A stretch of DNA of 25,137 bases from contig JAQGDQ010001799.1 of NCBI GenBank assembly GCA_030141605.1, forward strand, positions 1-25,137, in the 5' to 3' direction. Under the pieces are notes generated by a model. That model made no database searches, was not told where the DNA came from, and was given only the letters and a program-made list of their open reading frames with translations. The stretch is from Tubiluchus corallicola. Its lineage: Eukaryota > Priapulida > Priapulimorpha > Priapulimorphida > Tubiluchidae. Shown piece by piece: positions 1 to 9,937 of this stretch (its first letter is position 1; every line of letters begins with the position of its first letter). Made by a program: the position numbers and the translations under genes.

Positions 1-1797
1 CTCCAAGGAAATAAAAATAATATGCGACTAACATGGAAAACCATAAATGAAATTACAAACTGTAAAGTGAAAAACCATTTTCAACCTAACAAGTTAACAC
101 AAAATGGTAATGAGTACAATAACCATAAGGATATAAGTGAAATACTAAACCAGTTTTTTAGTAACATAGGTAGCAATATGGCGAGAAAGATACCATACAC
201 TGAACTAAAATTTGATTCTTTTTTGAAGAACCCAGTAAATAGCACATTTTTTATGTACCCTATATTAGAAAATGAAACATGTGTGGAAATCAATAAGTTA
301 AACATTAATAAATCTGCAGGTCCAGAGAATATTCCAATTTATTTTTATAAACTAGCTGTCAGCATTATTACACATACTTAACGACACTTTATAATAAATC
401 GATTACTGATGGCATATTTCCTAACATTTTAAAACTAGCGAAAGTAATTCCAATTTATAAGTCTGAATCACCTGAAAATCCCACCAACTATAGACCTATA
501 TCTTTACTCTCACCGGTTGCCAAAATATTTGAAAAACTCATCTTTATCCGGCTTGACAAATTCATTTCAACAAACAAAATACTATCAGAACACCAATTTG
601 GTTTCAGGAAAAATCATTCTACTGCCTTAGCTGTATCTGAACTAACCGATAGAATTCTTAATAATATTGACAAAAATGTATTTGTGTGTGGCATCTTCCT
701 AGATCTGTCCAAGGCTTTTGACACTGTACAACATAATATATTACTCCAAAAAATGAAACATTATGGTATTAGAGGACTATCCCAAAATTTCTTTGCATCT
801 TACTTGCACAACAGACAACAGTACACTTCCATTGGAGATACTAGCTCAAATCTAACTACTATAACATGTGGAGTACCACAAGGCTCTACTCTAGGCCCGA
901 TATTGTTTCTTTTGTACATAAATGATCTTGTAAACTGTTCAAACTTCCACACTAGAATGTTTGCAGATGACACTAATCTATTCTTAACAGATACAAAGAT
1001 AATTAATTTACAAACTTCAGTTAACAGTGAATTGCATAAGATTAATCAGTGGATGAAAGCTAACAAACTGTCTATTAACTATAAAAAGACAAAATACATG
1101 CTGATTACGCCTGGCCGCAAAACAGACGCATATGAAAATTTCCAGATTTCAATGAATAATCAAATATTAACTAGGTCTAAAGAAATTAAATACCTCGGTA
1201 TGTTCATTGATGATAACTTAACATGGTCTACACAAACAAAACACATAACCTACAAAATTAGCAAAATCAAGGGCATAATTTGCGAGGATAAGACACTACG
1301 TAAATACAGATGTACTAAAACTAATATACCATGCTTTGGTTTATTCTTATCTTCACTATGGGATTCTTTCCTGGGGCACTGCATCTTCAAATACCTTAAA
1401 ACCGATACAAACTCATCAAAACATTATAGTTAAGCTGATGACATTTTCTGGTAGACGGGAACATGCAACGCCATCCTACATTAAATTGGGCCTCTTAAAA
1501 CTGAATGATATCTACAAACTCGAGCTTGCAAAATTTGTATACAAATTTAAGAATAACTTACTACCAGAATTGTTTCTAAATTACTATACGCCAGCATCCG
1601 ATATTCACAGTTACAACACTAGGTTTTCTACTAACAGTTCTTTCTTTATCGAACGATTTAATACATCTAAGGGTCAAACGTCGTTAAAATATCAGGGATC
1701 AGTATTATGGAACTCTCTACCTGCTCATATAACTTCTTTACCTCTGCATTCGCTAAAAAAACAGTACGCTAAGGCACTTCTTGAAGCTTACAAATAA
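1..1797 (+). pseudogene. LINE ORF2 fragment: reverse transcriptase and C-terminal region, frameshifted
   Basis: This is the 3' portion of a non-LTR retrotransposon polyprotein of the Jockey/CR1-like type. The reading frame is open at the window edge, so the endonuclease domain and the true start lie upstream. It begins with an endonuclease-RT linker (MRLTWKTINEI at 22), then RT motifs: NYRPISLL (about 490-512), HQFGFRKNHST, FLDLSKAFDTV (about 696-728), GVPQGSTLGPILF (about 871-909), the catalytic FADD box (about 960-971), and KYLG. The C-terminal region ends in AKALLEAYK at 1797. Two frameshifts break it. The first lies near 362-380, where the linker frame stops and the frame starting at 381 continues. 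The second lies near 1280-1290, after KIKGII, where the family-like reading moves to the frame of HYGILSWGTA. It is therefore not functional as read. Family class is certain; the exact clade is not. Confidence 0.93.
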
Positions 1798-2165
1798 ATC
1801 AGTTTTTTTGTCTGTTAGATGTACATTCTTATGGTAACTTTTGCTTAAAAACATTTTTATGAGGTGCAAACTCACTTTTTCGCTGCTGTATTTTTGTTTT
1901 TGTATTTCTGTACGTTTGTGTATTTATTAGATGTATTTATCAGAAACAATTGTAAGGTATTTTGCTTAGTAGTTCGTAAATTTGTCATGGTTTTTGATTT
2001 TTGTCTTTTGCTGTTGTATTTTTGTTTTTTGTATTTCTGCACGTTTATGTATTTTTTAATATAGCTGTGTCTACTGTCCTTAGCGTCCTTTTGTTTACTG
2101 TCCTTTGAGAAGGGTGGTTGACTCGATAACCTTTGGTTTTTCGCCACCCTTTCTCCTATGTTACC
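1798..2165 (+). mobile_element. LINE 3' UTR with terminal hairpin
   Basis: This T-rich non-coding tail follows the LINE stop codon. It contains an imperfect direct repeat (about 1885-1931 and 2010-2060, built on TGTATTTTTG and GTATTTCTG). It also has a stem at 2108-2117 pairing with 2144-2154 (GGGTGG against CCACCC, with flanking AGAA/TTTCT). A hairpin just before the end is common in LINE 3' UTRs recognised by their own reverse transcriptase. The right boundary near 2165 is inferred from where antisense ORF1 coding similarity begins. No poly(A) tail is seen. Confidence 0.6.
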
Positions 2166-2852
2166 ATTTTCATTTATATAAATTTTGCTTACTGTTGAAA
2201 AGCCTAGGTCGTGAGCAGAGTTGATTCGTTTCCTGGCTGCATATACTTTGTCACGGATGTCGCGTCGTACAAACTTGACGATAATTGCTGGAGCACTACC
2301 AGATCTTGTCTTTTGCAGTCGATGCGAAGTAGCAATATCTTCAGGAGCTATTTGTACACCAATGACATCACAAAGCCTTTTGATAATGGTGTTAGTAGAT
2401 TCATGCTCAATGAAAGGGATACCTGTAATTTCTAGCATGTCACGCCTCTCGTATTGTTCAAGGTCATTCACAGATTTTTCAGATGCAGTTATTTTTTTTT
2501 CTAGTTTGCTTATTGTACATTTCAGTATTTTGTTTTCCTCTTCTAGATTTCTCATTTTTTCCTCATTTTGCTTATTCTGTTCTTGCAAATCTTCATATTG
2601 TTTTGAAATAAATTCCTGACTTTTCACAAGTCCGCCTATTTGTCTGTTTACTTCTGTAAGTTTTGAATCTATAGATGCTGAATTGTCATAAATCCTCTTA
2701 CCCAATCGTTCCTCCATTGCTGTCAGTCGTTTTTCAAAAGCGGAAAGAAGTGCCTGTGCTGTATCCTCGTTTAAGCTGCTATTAGATGAGGCCATATTAC
2801 TCCCAGTGTCACTATCTGTAGCTGTATGTGACTTTTTACGAGTATTTACCAT
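2166..2852 (-). pseudogene. Antisense LINE ORF1 (coiled coil plus RRM-like), 3'-truncated
   Basis: Reading on the minus strand from the ATG at 2852 (MVNTRKKSHT) gives a LINE ORF1-type nucleic-acid-binding protein. An N-terminal Ser/Thr-rich segment is followed by a long coiled coil rich in E, K, Q and L (roughly codons 35-135). An L1-ORF1p-like RNA-recognition domain follows (ERRDMLEITGIP, then PAIIVKFVRRDIRDKVYAARKR), ending in KIYINEN near 2166-2180. In this family KIYINE normally leads into a C-terminal domain. Here the open frame instead runs into antisense of the neighbouring LINE's 3' UTR as low-complexity K/N/Q/Y sequence, so the natural C terminus is lost. A second in-frame ATG lies upstream at 2903; I prefer 2852 because MVNTRK resembles LINE ORF1 starts. 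The cause could be insertion of the plus-strand LINE or a rearrangement. Confidence 0.75.
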
Positions 2853-3229
2853 TGCCAATGTCCATACAGCATACGAGATACGATTGGTAGCCTTTATATT
2901 CACAAAAACGTTTTATGTTGATGTTTATACGTTGATATTTTAGAGTTTTATTAGTCTATAACCAGAAGTAACTTGAAATATTTATGAAATTATCTGCGAG
3001 CAAATTTGTTTTGAACTACCCGCCATTAGCGCCGCTAGCGCCATCTTCAATCGCCACCAGTAAATGTGGAGAAGTCAAGCAGTGTGTGCCACAGAAGGGA
3101 GATCTGGATCATCTGGTATTGGTTCTACTTCTAACTTATTCCATAACAGATGTATAGGACTACATGGCCAAACTATAGTTCCTTTTCCATTTTTTAGATA
3201 TTTCTTTCCTATGGTGACCAAGTCTTGAG
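2853..3229 (-). other. Probable LINE 5' UTR remnant and THNSL2 upstream region
   Basis: The stretch holds no convincing gene. The part next to ORF1 (2853 to about 3060) is probably the 5' UTR of the antisense LINE, with a short GC-richer block at about 3021-3060 (repeated GCGCTAGCG-like words). The remainder lies directly upstream of the THNSL2 start and would include its 5' UTR or promoter. I see no TATA box, and minus-strand open frames here show no recognisable domain. Confidence 0.35.
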
Positions 3230-3452
3230 ATGCTCTATACCAGCACCAGGGGTGTGTGCCAGAATTGCTCATTTGAGCAAGCTATCTTATCTGGTTGGGT
3301 ATCAGACAGAGGAATCTTTCTGCCGAATAACATTCCTATTATAGATACTGCTGGCCTTCAGAAATGGTCAACGTATTCCTACAAAGACATCGTCAAAGAA
3401 ATTGTAGCTTTATACGTGTCTGGAGATGAAATGCCAAGAAATGTTCAGGCAG
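3230..3452 (+). CDS. THNSL2: Threonine synthase-like 2, first coding exon
   Basis: The exon encodes the N terminus of threonine synthase-like 2. In vertebrates this is a pyridoxal-phosphate enzyme that acts as a phospho-lyase on O-phosphohomoserine and O-phosphothreonine rather than making threonine. The start at 3230 (MLYTSTRGV) coincides with the family's own beginning (M-x-Y-x-STRG). It is followed by FEQAILSGW, DRGIFLP and WSTYSYKDIVKEIVALY, all matching the N-terminal domain of the family. The exon ends after a phase-1 base at 3452, in a cag|gttggt donor. The next GT (3456) would create a stop when joined to exon 2, so 3453 is the better donor. A purine sits at -3 of the ATG. The coding sequence is intact. 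The gene lies 377 bases from the antisense LINE ORF1 start. Confidence 0.88.
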
Positions 3453-3777
3453 GTTGGTAACTTGGTAACTTCTGTTAAATATGTTTGCTGAACTGCATTT
3501 CGTTTTTTGAAAAATTGCCTCGTTTAAATATATTGTAAGCACGTTATTATGTATTTCTTTATTTCCTAATATTGTTGCATTTTATGCCACATCCATAATT
3601 ATTCTGATGTCAATTGCACAAGCCATTAATATCAATGTTTTACTTTTATTACTCAATATTTTACTGTGTAGCATTTAAGTCATCATAGCAAACCTGTGTG
3701 TTTTCAAAATAAAATTTTTACTACCAGTCCAGCAGCTTTTACCAAAAAAAAGAAAAAAATTTTTACTTGTTTTTCAG
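3453..3777 (+). other. THNSL2 intron 1
   Basis: A 325-bp phase-1 intron. Donor gttggt is at 3453, and the acceptor is a pyrimidine-rich run ending in tttttcag at 3777. Splicing joins G to AT to give the codon for Asp in DLIDAAF, which restores continuous family similarity. The intron interior is AT-rich and shows no nested gene. Confidence 0.8.
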
Positions 3778-3972
3778 ATCTAATAGATGCAGCATTCGCC
3801 CGAATATCGCTACCTGAAATCGTCAGAAATATGAAACTGAAAGATGAGCTCAATGTGCTAGAATTGTTTCACGGGCCAACTCTTGCTTTCAAAGACTTGT
3901 CGATGCTATGTCTTGGCAATTTCATCAATTATTTTTTGGATAAAAATGACAAGCGCCTGATAGTTCTTGTTG
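3778..3972 (+). CDS. THNSL2: Threonine synthase-like 2, second coding exon with PLP-lysine motif
   Basis: The exon continues the THNSL2 frame with DLIDAAF, then NVLELFHGPTLAFKDLS, then YFLDKNDKR and LIVLVG. The HGPTxAFKD block is the threonine-synthase-family motif whose lysine (codon 3891-3893) forms the Schiff base with pyridoxal phosphate. It is intact here. The exon is 195 bp, begins after ttttcag and ends in phase 1 at a consensus donor (g|gtaagc). Exons 1 and 2 together encode about 139 residues, matching the family up to just before the TSGDTG phosphate-binding loop. That next segment is not found in the window, so the gene is either split by a very long intron or truncated. Confidence 0.88.
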
Positions 3973-5816
3973 GTAAGCAACTTACTTTCTGTATTGTTCA
4001 TATAAAAAAAATATAATGTAATAAAAATATTCATGTAATAAAAATATAACTGTTATAAATGCTTCCATTGTTTGTAAGAAAGTTTCATGCAAGGATCTTA
4101 GAATTAGGTTAATGGTCTTACAGTTAACTTTGCACAGTCAGGAAGGTAGTTGCATGAACACATGTTTTTTTTTTGTAAAAAGTATCTGGTACACAAGGGA
4201 CTGTGTGCTAAATCTGCTATAGAAACTTTGGCTGTCATAGATCTGTAATTTATACATTGAGTAACAGTGTTTTTTTTTTGGTTAAGCACCTGTAATGACT
4301 AGGAATGTTTGTAAAATAAGGAATGTGCTATGTTGAAAGAAACTAAGGAATCCATAAACTCGCGTAATGTGCATGGACTTAGTAATTGTTATGCATTGGT
4401 AGTTTTTCTGTTTTGTCAATATAAAGTTTTTTACTTTGCAGAGCAGCAGCCATTTTACATGAAATTAAAACCTCGAGTAGCCAAAAAATGACTTTTTAAT
4501 TATAATAGAATGTAGAGACGAAGTTTCAAAGCACTACAAAATGCAGAGACACGTGTAAAGAAACTAAGCCAGTTAACCTTGTTTTAAAATTAATGAGCAT
4601 GAAGTCCCTCTTGTCTTTGAATGTACTAACATATCATGCCTGTATTTTTCCTATATTTAACTGATCATGTGCTCGTTTGCAAAATTTATCCAGTTTTTGT
4701 ATTTTTCCATTTGTTAGGCTACAGAAATGGAATAAAATTGATTGTTTCATTCCATAGATGACCCTTATATCGACTGAACGAGTTGTATAAGTCCCAATGG
4801 CATCTTTTAACCATGATTATAAGCAGAAAAATAATGGCAAAATTAGCTAATATTACACTGATATATAATATAAATTTTGATCACATTTGAATTAATTCTA
4901 CTTAGAGCAAACCACTTGGAGATGCATAGGTTATAATTTTTACATGCGGGTTAACCTTGAATCATACCTCCTAACTCGGGCTTCTATGATCTGAAGTTAT
5001 GAATTTCTTCTCAACTCTGTTCAGGTAGGGCATTTGACATTTGCAAATATTAAAGCAGTGTCATATAACCGGCCTAACCTCGTTCGCTTAATTCATCCTT
5101 TTTTAAAGTTAATCAAATAGTTGTTTTTATCTAACTTGCAACGTAATAAACTAAACTATACTGCGTATTTTATTGACAGAAAAACGGTTTAATCACTAAC
5201 TCATAGATGTAAGCTTTATGCATTTCTTCCTAGAATAAACGAAATTAGACTATATATTTCCACTAAGTCACTCGCAATTTCAATCGACAATAATAAAATC
5301 TAGAACCAGGCCAATATTTCTCCCGCTATCTAGTGAAAAGTTGAACATTTTTCATAACAATATTAGACGCAGCTACAGCTAAAAGTCCTGAACGCACCTG
5401 CATTAATTAAGCTCTACAGGGGTGCGAAAAATCTTGCACGCTGATTTCACGTCAATTATTGCCCAGCAAACAATCTGCCAAATGTGATTCTGACCTCATC
5501 GATCGATCCGTCTCGTCTCAAGTTAGGCTGTAGTCATCTAGGTGCTTGCATGTTCTAAAACGAGCACGTCCCACCTGCACTCCTGTACACCACAACAGCC
5601 TACAAAGCATCACCCTTAAATCTAGTTGTATTTGCAAAATCTTTCTGCAGTATATCTATATATGTCAGTAGTTAACTCTCTCTCTACTTTTTTGTCACTT
5701 CAAGAGCTTTTCAATAGCTTCAAGAGGACGTAACTAACGCTGTAGGAAGAGGAGATTCTTGAAGCAGTCTTAGTGTATGCCCAATCCAATGCAATCCTCT
5801 TACTTGTATTTGTTTA
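3973..5816 (+). other. THNSL2 intron 2 or downstream non-coding sequence
   Basis: The stretch opens with a good donor (gtaagc). I searched it by eye for the expected next exon (threonine synthase phosphate loop, TSGDTG-like) and did not find it. No RNA gene, tandem array or recognisable transposon end was seen. Only short homopolymer runs are present (for example T runs near 4165 and 4270). The copied LINE segment begins at its right edge. Confidence 0.5.
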
Positions 5817-6081
5817 CTCCAAGGAAATAAAAATAATATGCGACTAACATGGAAAACCATAAATGAAATTACAAACTGTAAAGTGAAAAACCATTTTCAA
5901 CCTAACAAGTTAACACAAAATGGTAATGAGTACAATAACCATAAGGATATAAGTGAAATACTAAACCAGTTTTTTAGTAACATAGGTAGCAATATGGCGA
6001 GAAAGATACCATACACTGAACTAAAATTTGATTCTTTTTTGAAGAACCCAGTAAATAGCACATTTTTTATGTACCCTATAT
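5817..6081 (+). mobile_element. Exact 265-bp copy of the LINE segment at 1-265
   Basis: Bases 5817-6081 match bases 1-265 without any difference I can find by direct comparison, including the MRLTWKTINEI reading frame, and then diverge abruptly (TATATT against TATATA). The copy covers only the endonuclease-RT linker. It lacks the RT core and the LINE 3' end, so it is not an ordinary target-primed insertion, which would retain the 3' end. The left limit of identity cannot be judged because copy 1 starts at the window edge. Confidence 0.9.
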
Positions 6082-6270
6082 AGATCATTTAAACTTATTT
6101 CAAGGTACCGTCAAAACGGCTAGGTCTAGCGGTCATCACGGGAGTTTAAATTTCAAGTTTTATACAACGCTACTGCCGACGCAAGCCCTGCATAAAGCAA
6201 GGCAGTATGTAAGTGGTATAAAATTTCAAGACCAATTTTTCAACCTTTATGTAAATGGAGGGTTGTTCTC
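6082..6270 (+). repeat. Dispersed repeat family R1, copy D
   Basis: The sequence beginning ttaaacttatttcaa, then catcacgggagtttaaattt, then acgcaagccctgcataaagcaaggcag resembles 15030-15200 in the same orientation. It also resembles the reverse complement of 17613-18090. It directly abuts the truncated LINE copy, so the LINE breakpoint lies inside or at the edge of this repeat. Similarity fades beyond about 6270. Confidence 0.6.
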
Positions 6271-6897
6271 ATATTTTTACTACATCATTGCTTTGTATAT
6301 AAAATTTCTTACAGCTTTTAGTCCTGTATTTTTACCACGAATGTTTTAATACTTTTGATACTTTATTACTGTACTATGAGTGAACAGTAATCTATCGTAA
6401 AGGAAATCTCCAAAACTGCTTACAAATTACTCCGTAAAAGGCCAATAGTATTTGAAAACGTACAACGACAAATTAGTAAATAAAATTTTTACTTAGCCCA
6501 ATCACTGAAATTACTTACATTAACTCAACTGCTTGTTGCTCGCGAATTTTACGACGGTTTTAGCGTGGAAAACTTCAGCCAATCCCATGACAAATAAGGG
6601 TTGCAAGTAATGGCTGCAAGTGTCATGACCCTCTTCTAGCTATTAATCCCGCTAGCTTGTCAAAGACAATTATAAATTACAAATGGCCACTTACCCCGCA
6701 CACGATGTTTCCTTAAAAGTTCAATTTCAAAAGCAAACAGGATTTGAGCGGTCCGTTTATGTTTTGGCTCTTCCACTTGACTGCCGGTGACGTCATAATT
6801 TACGTAATCTCAAATCGTGTTTGTCTGAGACTCGTTTATTAGCGGTACGATACAAGCGACGTTAAGTGATAGAAAATGTGTCAAAATATTCGCATCT
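6271..6897. other. Non-coding interval
   Basis: No gene or clear repeat is supported. A palindromic CRE-like TGACGTCA occurs at 6788-6795 inside ggtgacgtcataatt, a phrase also present (inverted or direct) in the palindrome arms near 23570 and 24325. That may be a shared repeat fragment rather than a regulatory site. Confidence 0.4.
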
Positions 6898-6901
6898 TTA
6901 A

Positions 6902-7357
6902 CCCTTTCCGTCCCAATTTTTTTTTAACGAGAAAAATTTTTTTGGCTTGGTACTTTTGTTCAGTATGTTCCTTTTGTTTACACATAATAATTTTTTTTCT
7001 ATCTGTGCCCGTGTGCTAAATATATCCTGTATCCCACGGGATACATTGGGATTCAATGGAAGCATAAAATGTGCTTCATTTTGCAACTGCTGATAATTTA
7101 TTAAAGTATTTAAGACATTTAGTATGCATGCTATGCTGATCTGTACAAAGTCGTCTCTAAAGTACTGTACCTTGCGCAGTTTTTTATGCTATGTAGATTT
7201 TTTAGTTTGCCATTTTATCACCATTTTTAGTCTATTGTTATTGACTTAAATCAAAATAACTATTAACAGATCAAATAACTGTCACTTTTAAAATGTTATT
7301 AGTTTTAAAAGCAGTAAATATTCCCGTATCAAAAGGGATACAACAGGTATGAAAGGG
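6902..7357. mobile_element. piggyBac-like MITE with TTAA target duplication
   Basis: The 456-bp non-coding element is bounded by CCCTTTC at 6902-6908 and its inverted counterpart GAAAGGG at 7351-7357. It is flanked by TTAA at 6898-6901 and TTAA at 7358-7361. TTAA target sites plus termini beginning CCCTTT are the signature of the piggyBac superfamily. Subterminal gtatccc/gggatac words occur near both ends (about 7029-7045 and 7326-7340) and add internal inverted symmetry. It contains no transposase, so it would be a non-autonomous derivative. The short minus-strand frame inside the left end is not a gene. Confidence 0.75.
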
Positions 7358-7604
7358 TTAAAACGATATGTCATGTGGTAACATGAACCATTAAATATGA
7401 TTTTTTATTTCATTTGCCAAACGTTTGCCCGCACGCCACGTGATTCTAAACATTTTCTGATTGTAAAAAGACGTAGAATTTTGAATTTTCCACAGTATCG
7501 ACGTATTGCTACGACACACATACATGCATATTTTACAGTGCATGTTTTAATATTCATTGGTATTTTTGTTGGGTTTGGACAAGTGTGAATCGTTGCATCA
7601 GTAC

Positions 7605-8212
7605 ACACAATATCAAAAACACAATATCAAAAACACAACATCAATAACACAATATCAAAAACACAATATCAAAAACACAATATCAAAAACACAACATCAA
7701 AAACACAATATCAAAAACACAATATCAAAAACACAACATCAAAAACACAATATCAAAAACACAATATCAAAAACACAATATCAAAAACACAATATCAAAA
7801 ACACAATATCAAAAACACAATATCAAAAGACACAACATCAAAAACACAATATCAAAAACACAATATCAAAAGACACAACATCAAAAACACAATATCAAAA
7901 ACACAATATCAAAAACACAATATCAAAAGACACAACATCAATAACACAATATCAAAAACACAATATCAAAAACACAACATCAAAAACACAATATCAAAAA
8001 TACAATATCAAAAACACAATATCAAAAACACAACATCAAAAACACAATATCAAAAACACAACATCAAAAACACAATATCAAAAACACAATATCAAAAACA
8101 CAACATCAAAAACACAATATCAAAAACACAACATCAAAAACACAATATCAAAAACACAATATCAAAAACACAACATCAAAAACACAATATCAAAAACACA
8201 ATATCATAAACA
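7605..8212 (+). repeat. 14-bp minisatellite, about 43 copies
   Basis: Tandem copies of a 14-bp unit, cacaaYatcaaaaa, alternate between aTatc and aCatc variants, with three copies lengthened to 15 bp (aaaagac). Because 14 is not a multiple of three and the unit has no stop in any phase, one strand stays open throughout as a Gln/Lys/Asn/Ile/Thr-rich pseudo-protein. I treat this as a by-product of the array, not as a gene. Confidence 0.9.
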
Positions 8213-8668
8213 CGCAGTTATTAACACATACGTCTATTATGAAAACTCATGTTTAAGAGAAAAAACAGTTTTATCTGCCTGTTGTACGTTGGTCTAATGA
8301 AACATGAATTCACAGTTATTAACTCTGATAGTAAATCATAAACTAGACGTCAAAAATAAAAATTAGCTCAACTGCAATGTTAGTTCAGGTAGCTAACTTA
8401 GCTTACTGCAAGTCTTAATTTAGGCTTTTAAGTTCTTGTGTTGATAATTTGGGACTTAACGCAGCACATATGCGAGGTTTAATGTGTTTCAACGACGTAA
8501 TTTAATTTAGTTAAGCAAATATTGTTAGGAAATGTATAAAATTTAATGCCGTCCAAACTTACGGTCACAGGATACTCAAAAAAGGTATATATTGTAGACT
8601 TCATGAAAAATCAATGTTTAGTACCAGCTTCAAACAATCATAGTTTTACTGTTATCGTTGTTGTTGCT
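8213..8668. other. Non-coding interval
   Basis: AT-rich sequence between two arrays. No gene, RNA or transposon end is recognised. Confidence 0.4.
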
Positions 8669-8971
<303 letters not shown>

Positions 8972-9937
8972 TAGTACTAGCTGTTCTGTTTCACAACTTG
9001 ACCGATGGGTCGGAAGTAAAGTCTAATACTTGACAGTTTACTCCAAGATTACACCAGCTTTAAGCACTTCTTTACCCACACAAGTTTAGCTTTGTGCTTT
9101 TGGCTAAAATTATCCGCTGAGAGAGAATTAAATAGAGAAGGCTGAATTTTGTTTTCGATTAGTTAACACGCTTTCACTTTGGGAGGTTATTGAACCGATG
9201 AACTCTTTTAGAGACAATGAAAACTTAGGAGTGTTTTGCAGCAGACGTAGGTAGTTAAAAATTCCGATGCGTGTGTGGGCGTACGTGTATGGGTGCTTAA
9301 TAGCCCGGGTTACGAAATATGAGTGCGACTTTTGCCAGGTCACAGCTTAAACAATACTGTTTATAGCCTTTAACAGAGTCAAATGCGCCTATATAATGAA
9401 AAGTACGTGATTTAGTCCACAATTTTGTAACAGTGTTTAAAGTTTAAACCGTAAAAGTTGTAGCAAGACGCTTTCGGAACCCATTTTTTGTCCATTTGAC
9501 ACTTAGTGCAAGTATATTGCGCAATGTGCAGGTATTACGCTTTCCAATTGTAAATCTGTACTATGAAATTTAGAATTTAATATTGGCATTATACTACAAT
9601 TACAAACATTACTTTATAGCTATAGAGCTAAAACACTCATAAGAAATAACATGTTTATATAATTTTAGTATAATTATAGTTAGTGTATCATTAAGAAATA
9701 ATAAATAATCTTATCAATATTTACATGTTAGCACTATTTACTTCTTTTTTTAAAACACTTAAAAAGATATTGGGCCTCTGTTTTGGTTAATACACAGTCG
9801 TTACCCGCAATTGAAAAAAATACAGCGCACTTGGAGAGAATAATTGGTCTATTTCTGCACTCTACATATAAATTATCATTATGGTATCATTACCTAAAAT
9901 TACCTATCATTATCGTTATCATTAGCTAAAATCGTAT
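8972..9937. other. Non-coding interval
   Basis: No supported gene. Short open frames (for example about 70 codons on the minus strand near 9128-9343) have no recognisable domain. The sequence is AT-rich and unremarkable. Confidence 0.4.

Noticed and set aside
1872-2165. C-terminal extension of the antisense ORF1 frame (K/Q/Y/N-rich)
   Set aside because: It is antisense to the neighbouring LINE 3' UTR, so it is read-through and not part of the ORF1 family sequence.
3075-3272. 65-codon minus-strand frame upstream of THNSL2
   Set aside because: It overlaps the THNSL2 start on the opposite strand and has no family similarity.
7605-8212. CRISPR-like array
   Set aside because: There are no spacers: units are directly tandem. 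The same applies to the 59-bp and 67-bp arrays, and the sequence is eukaryotic.
7557-8297. 246-codon Q/N/K/I/T-rich frame
   Set aside because: Coincides with the 14-bp minisatellite, whose unit lacks stops in every phase.
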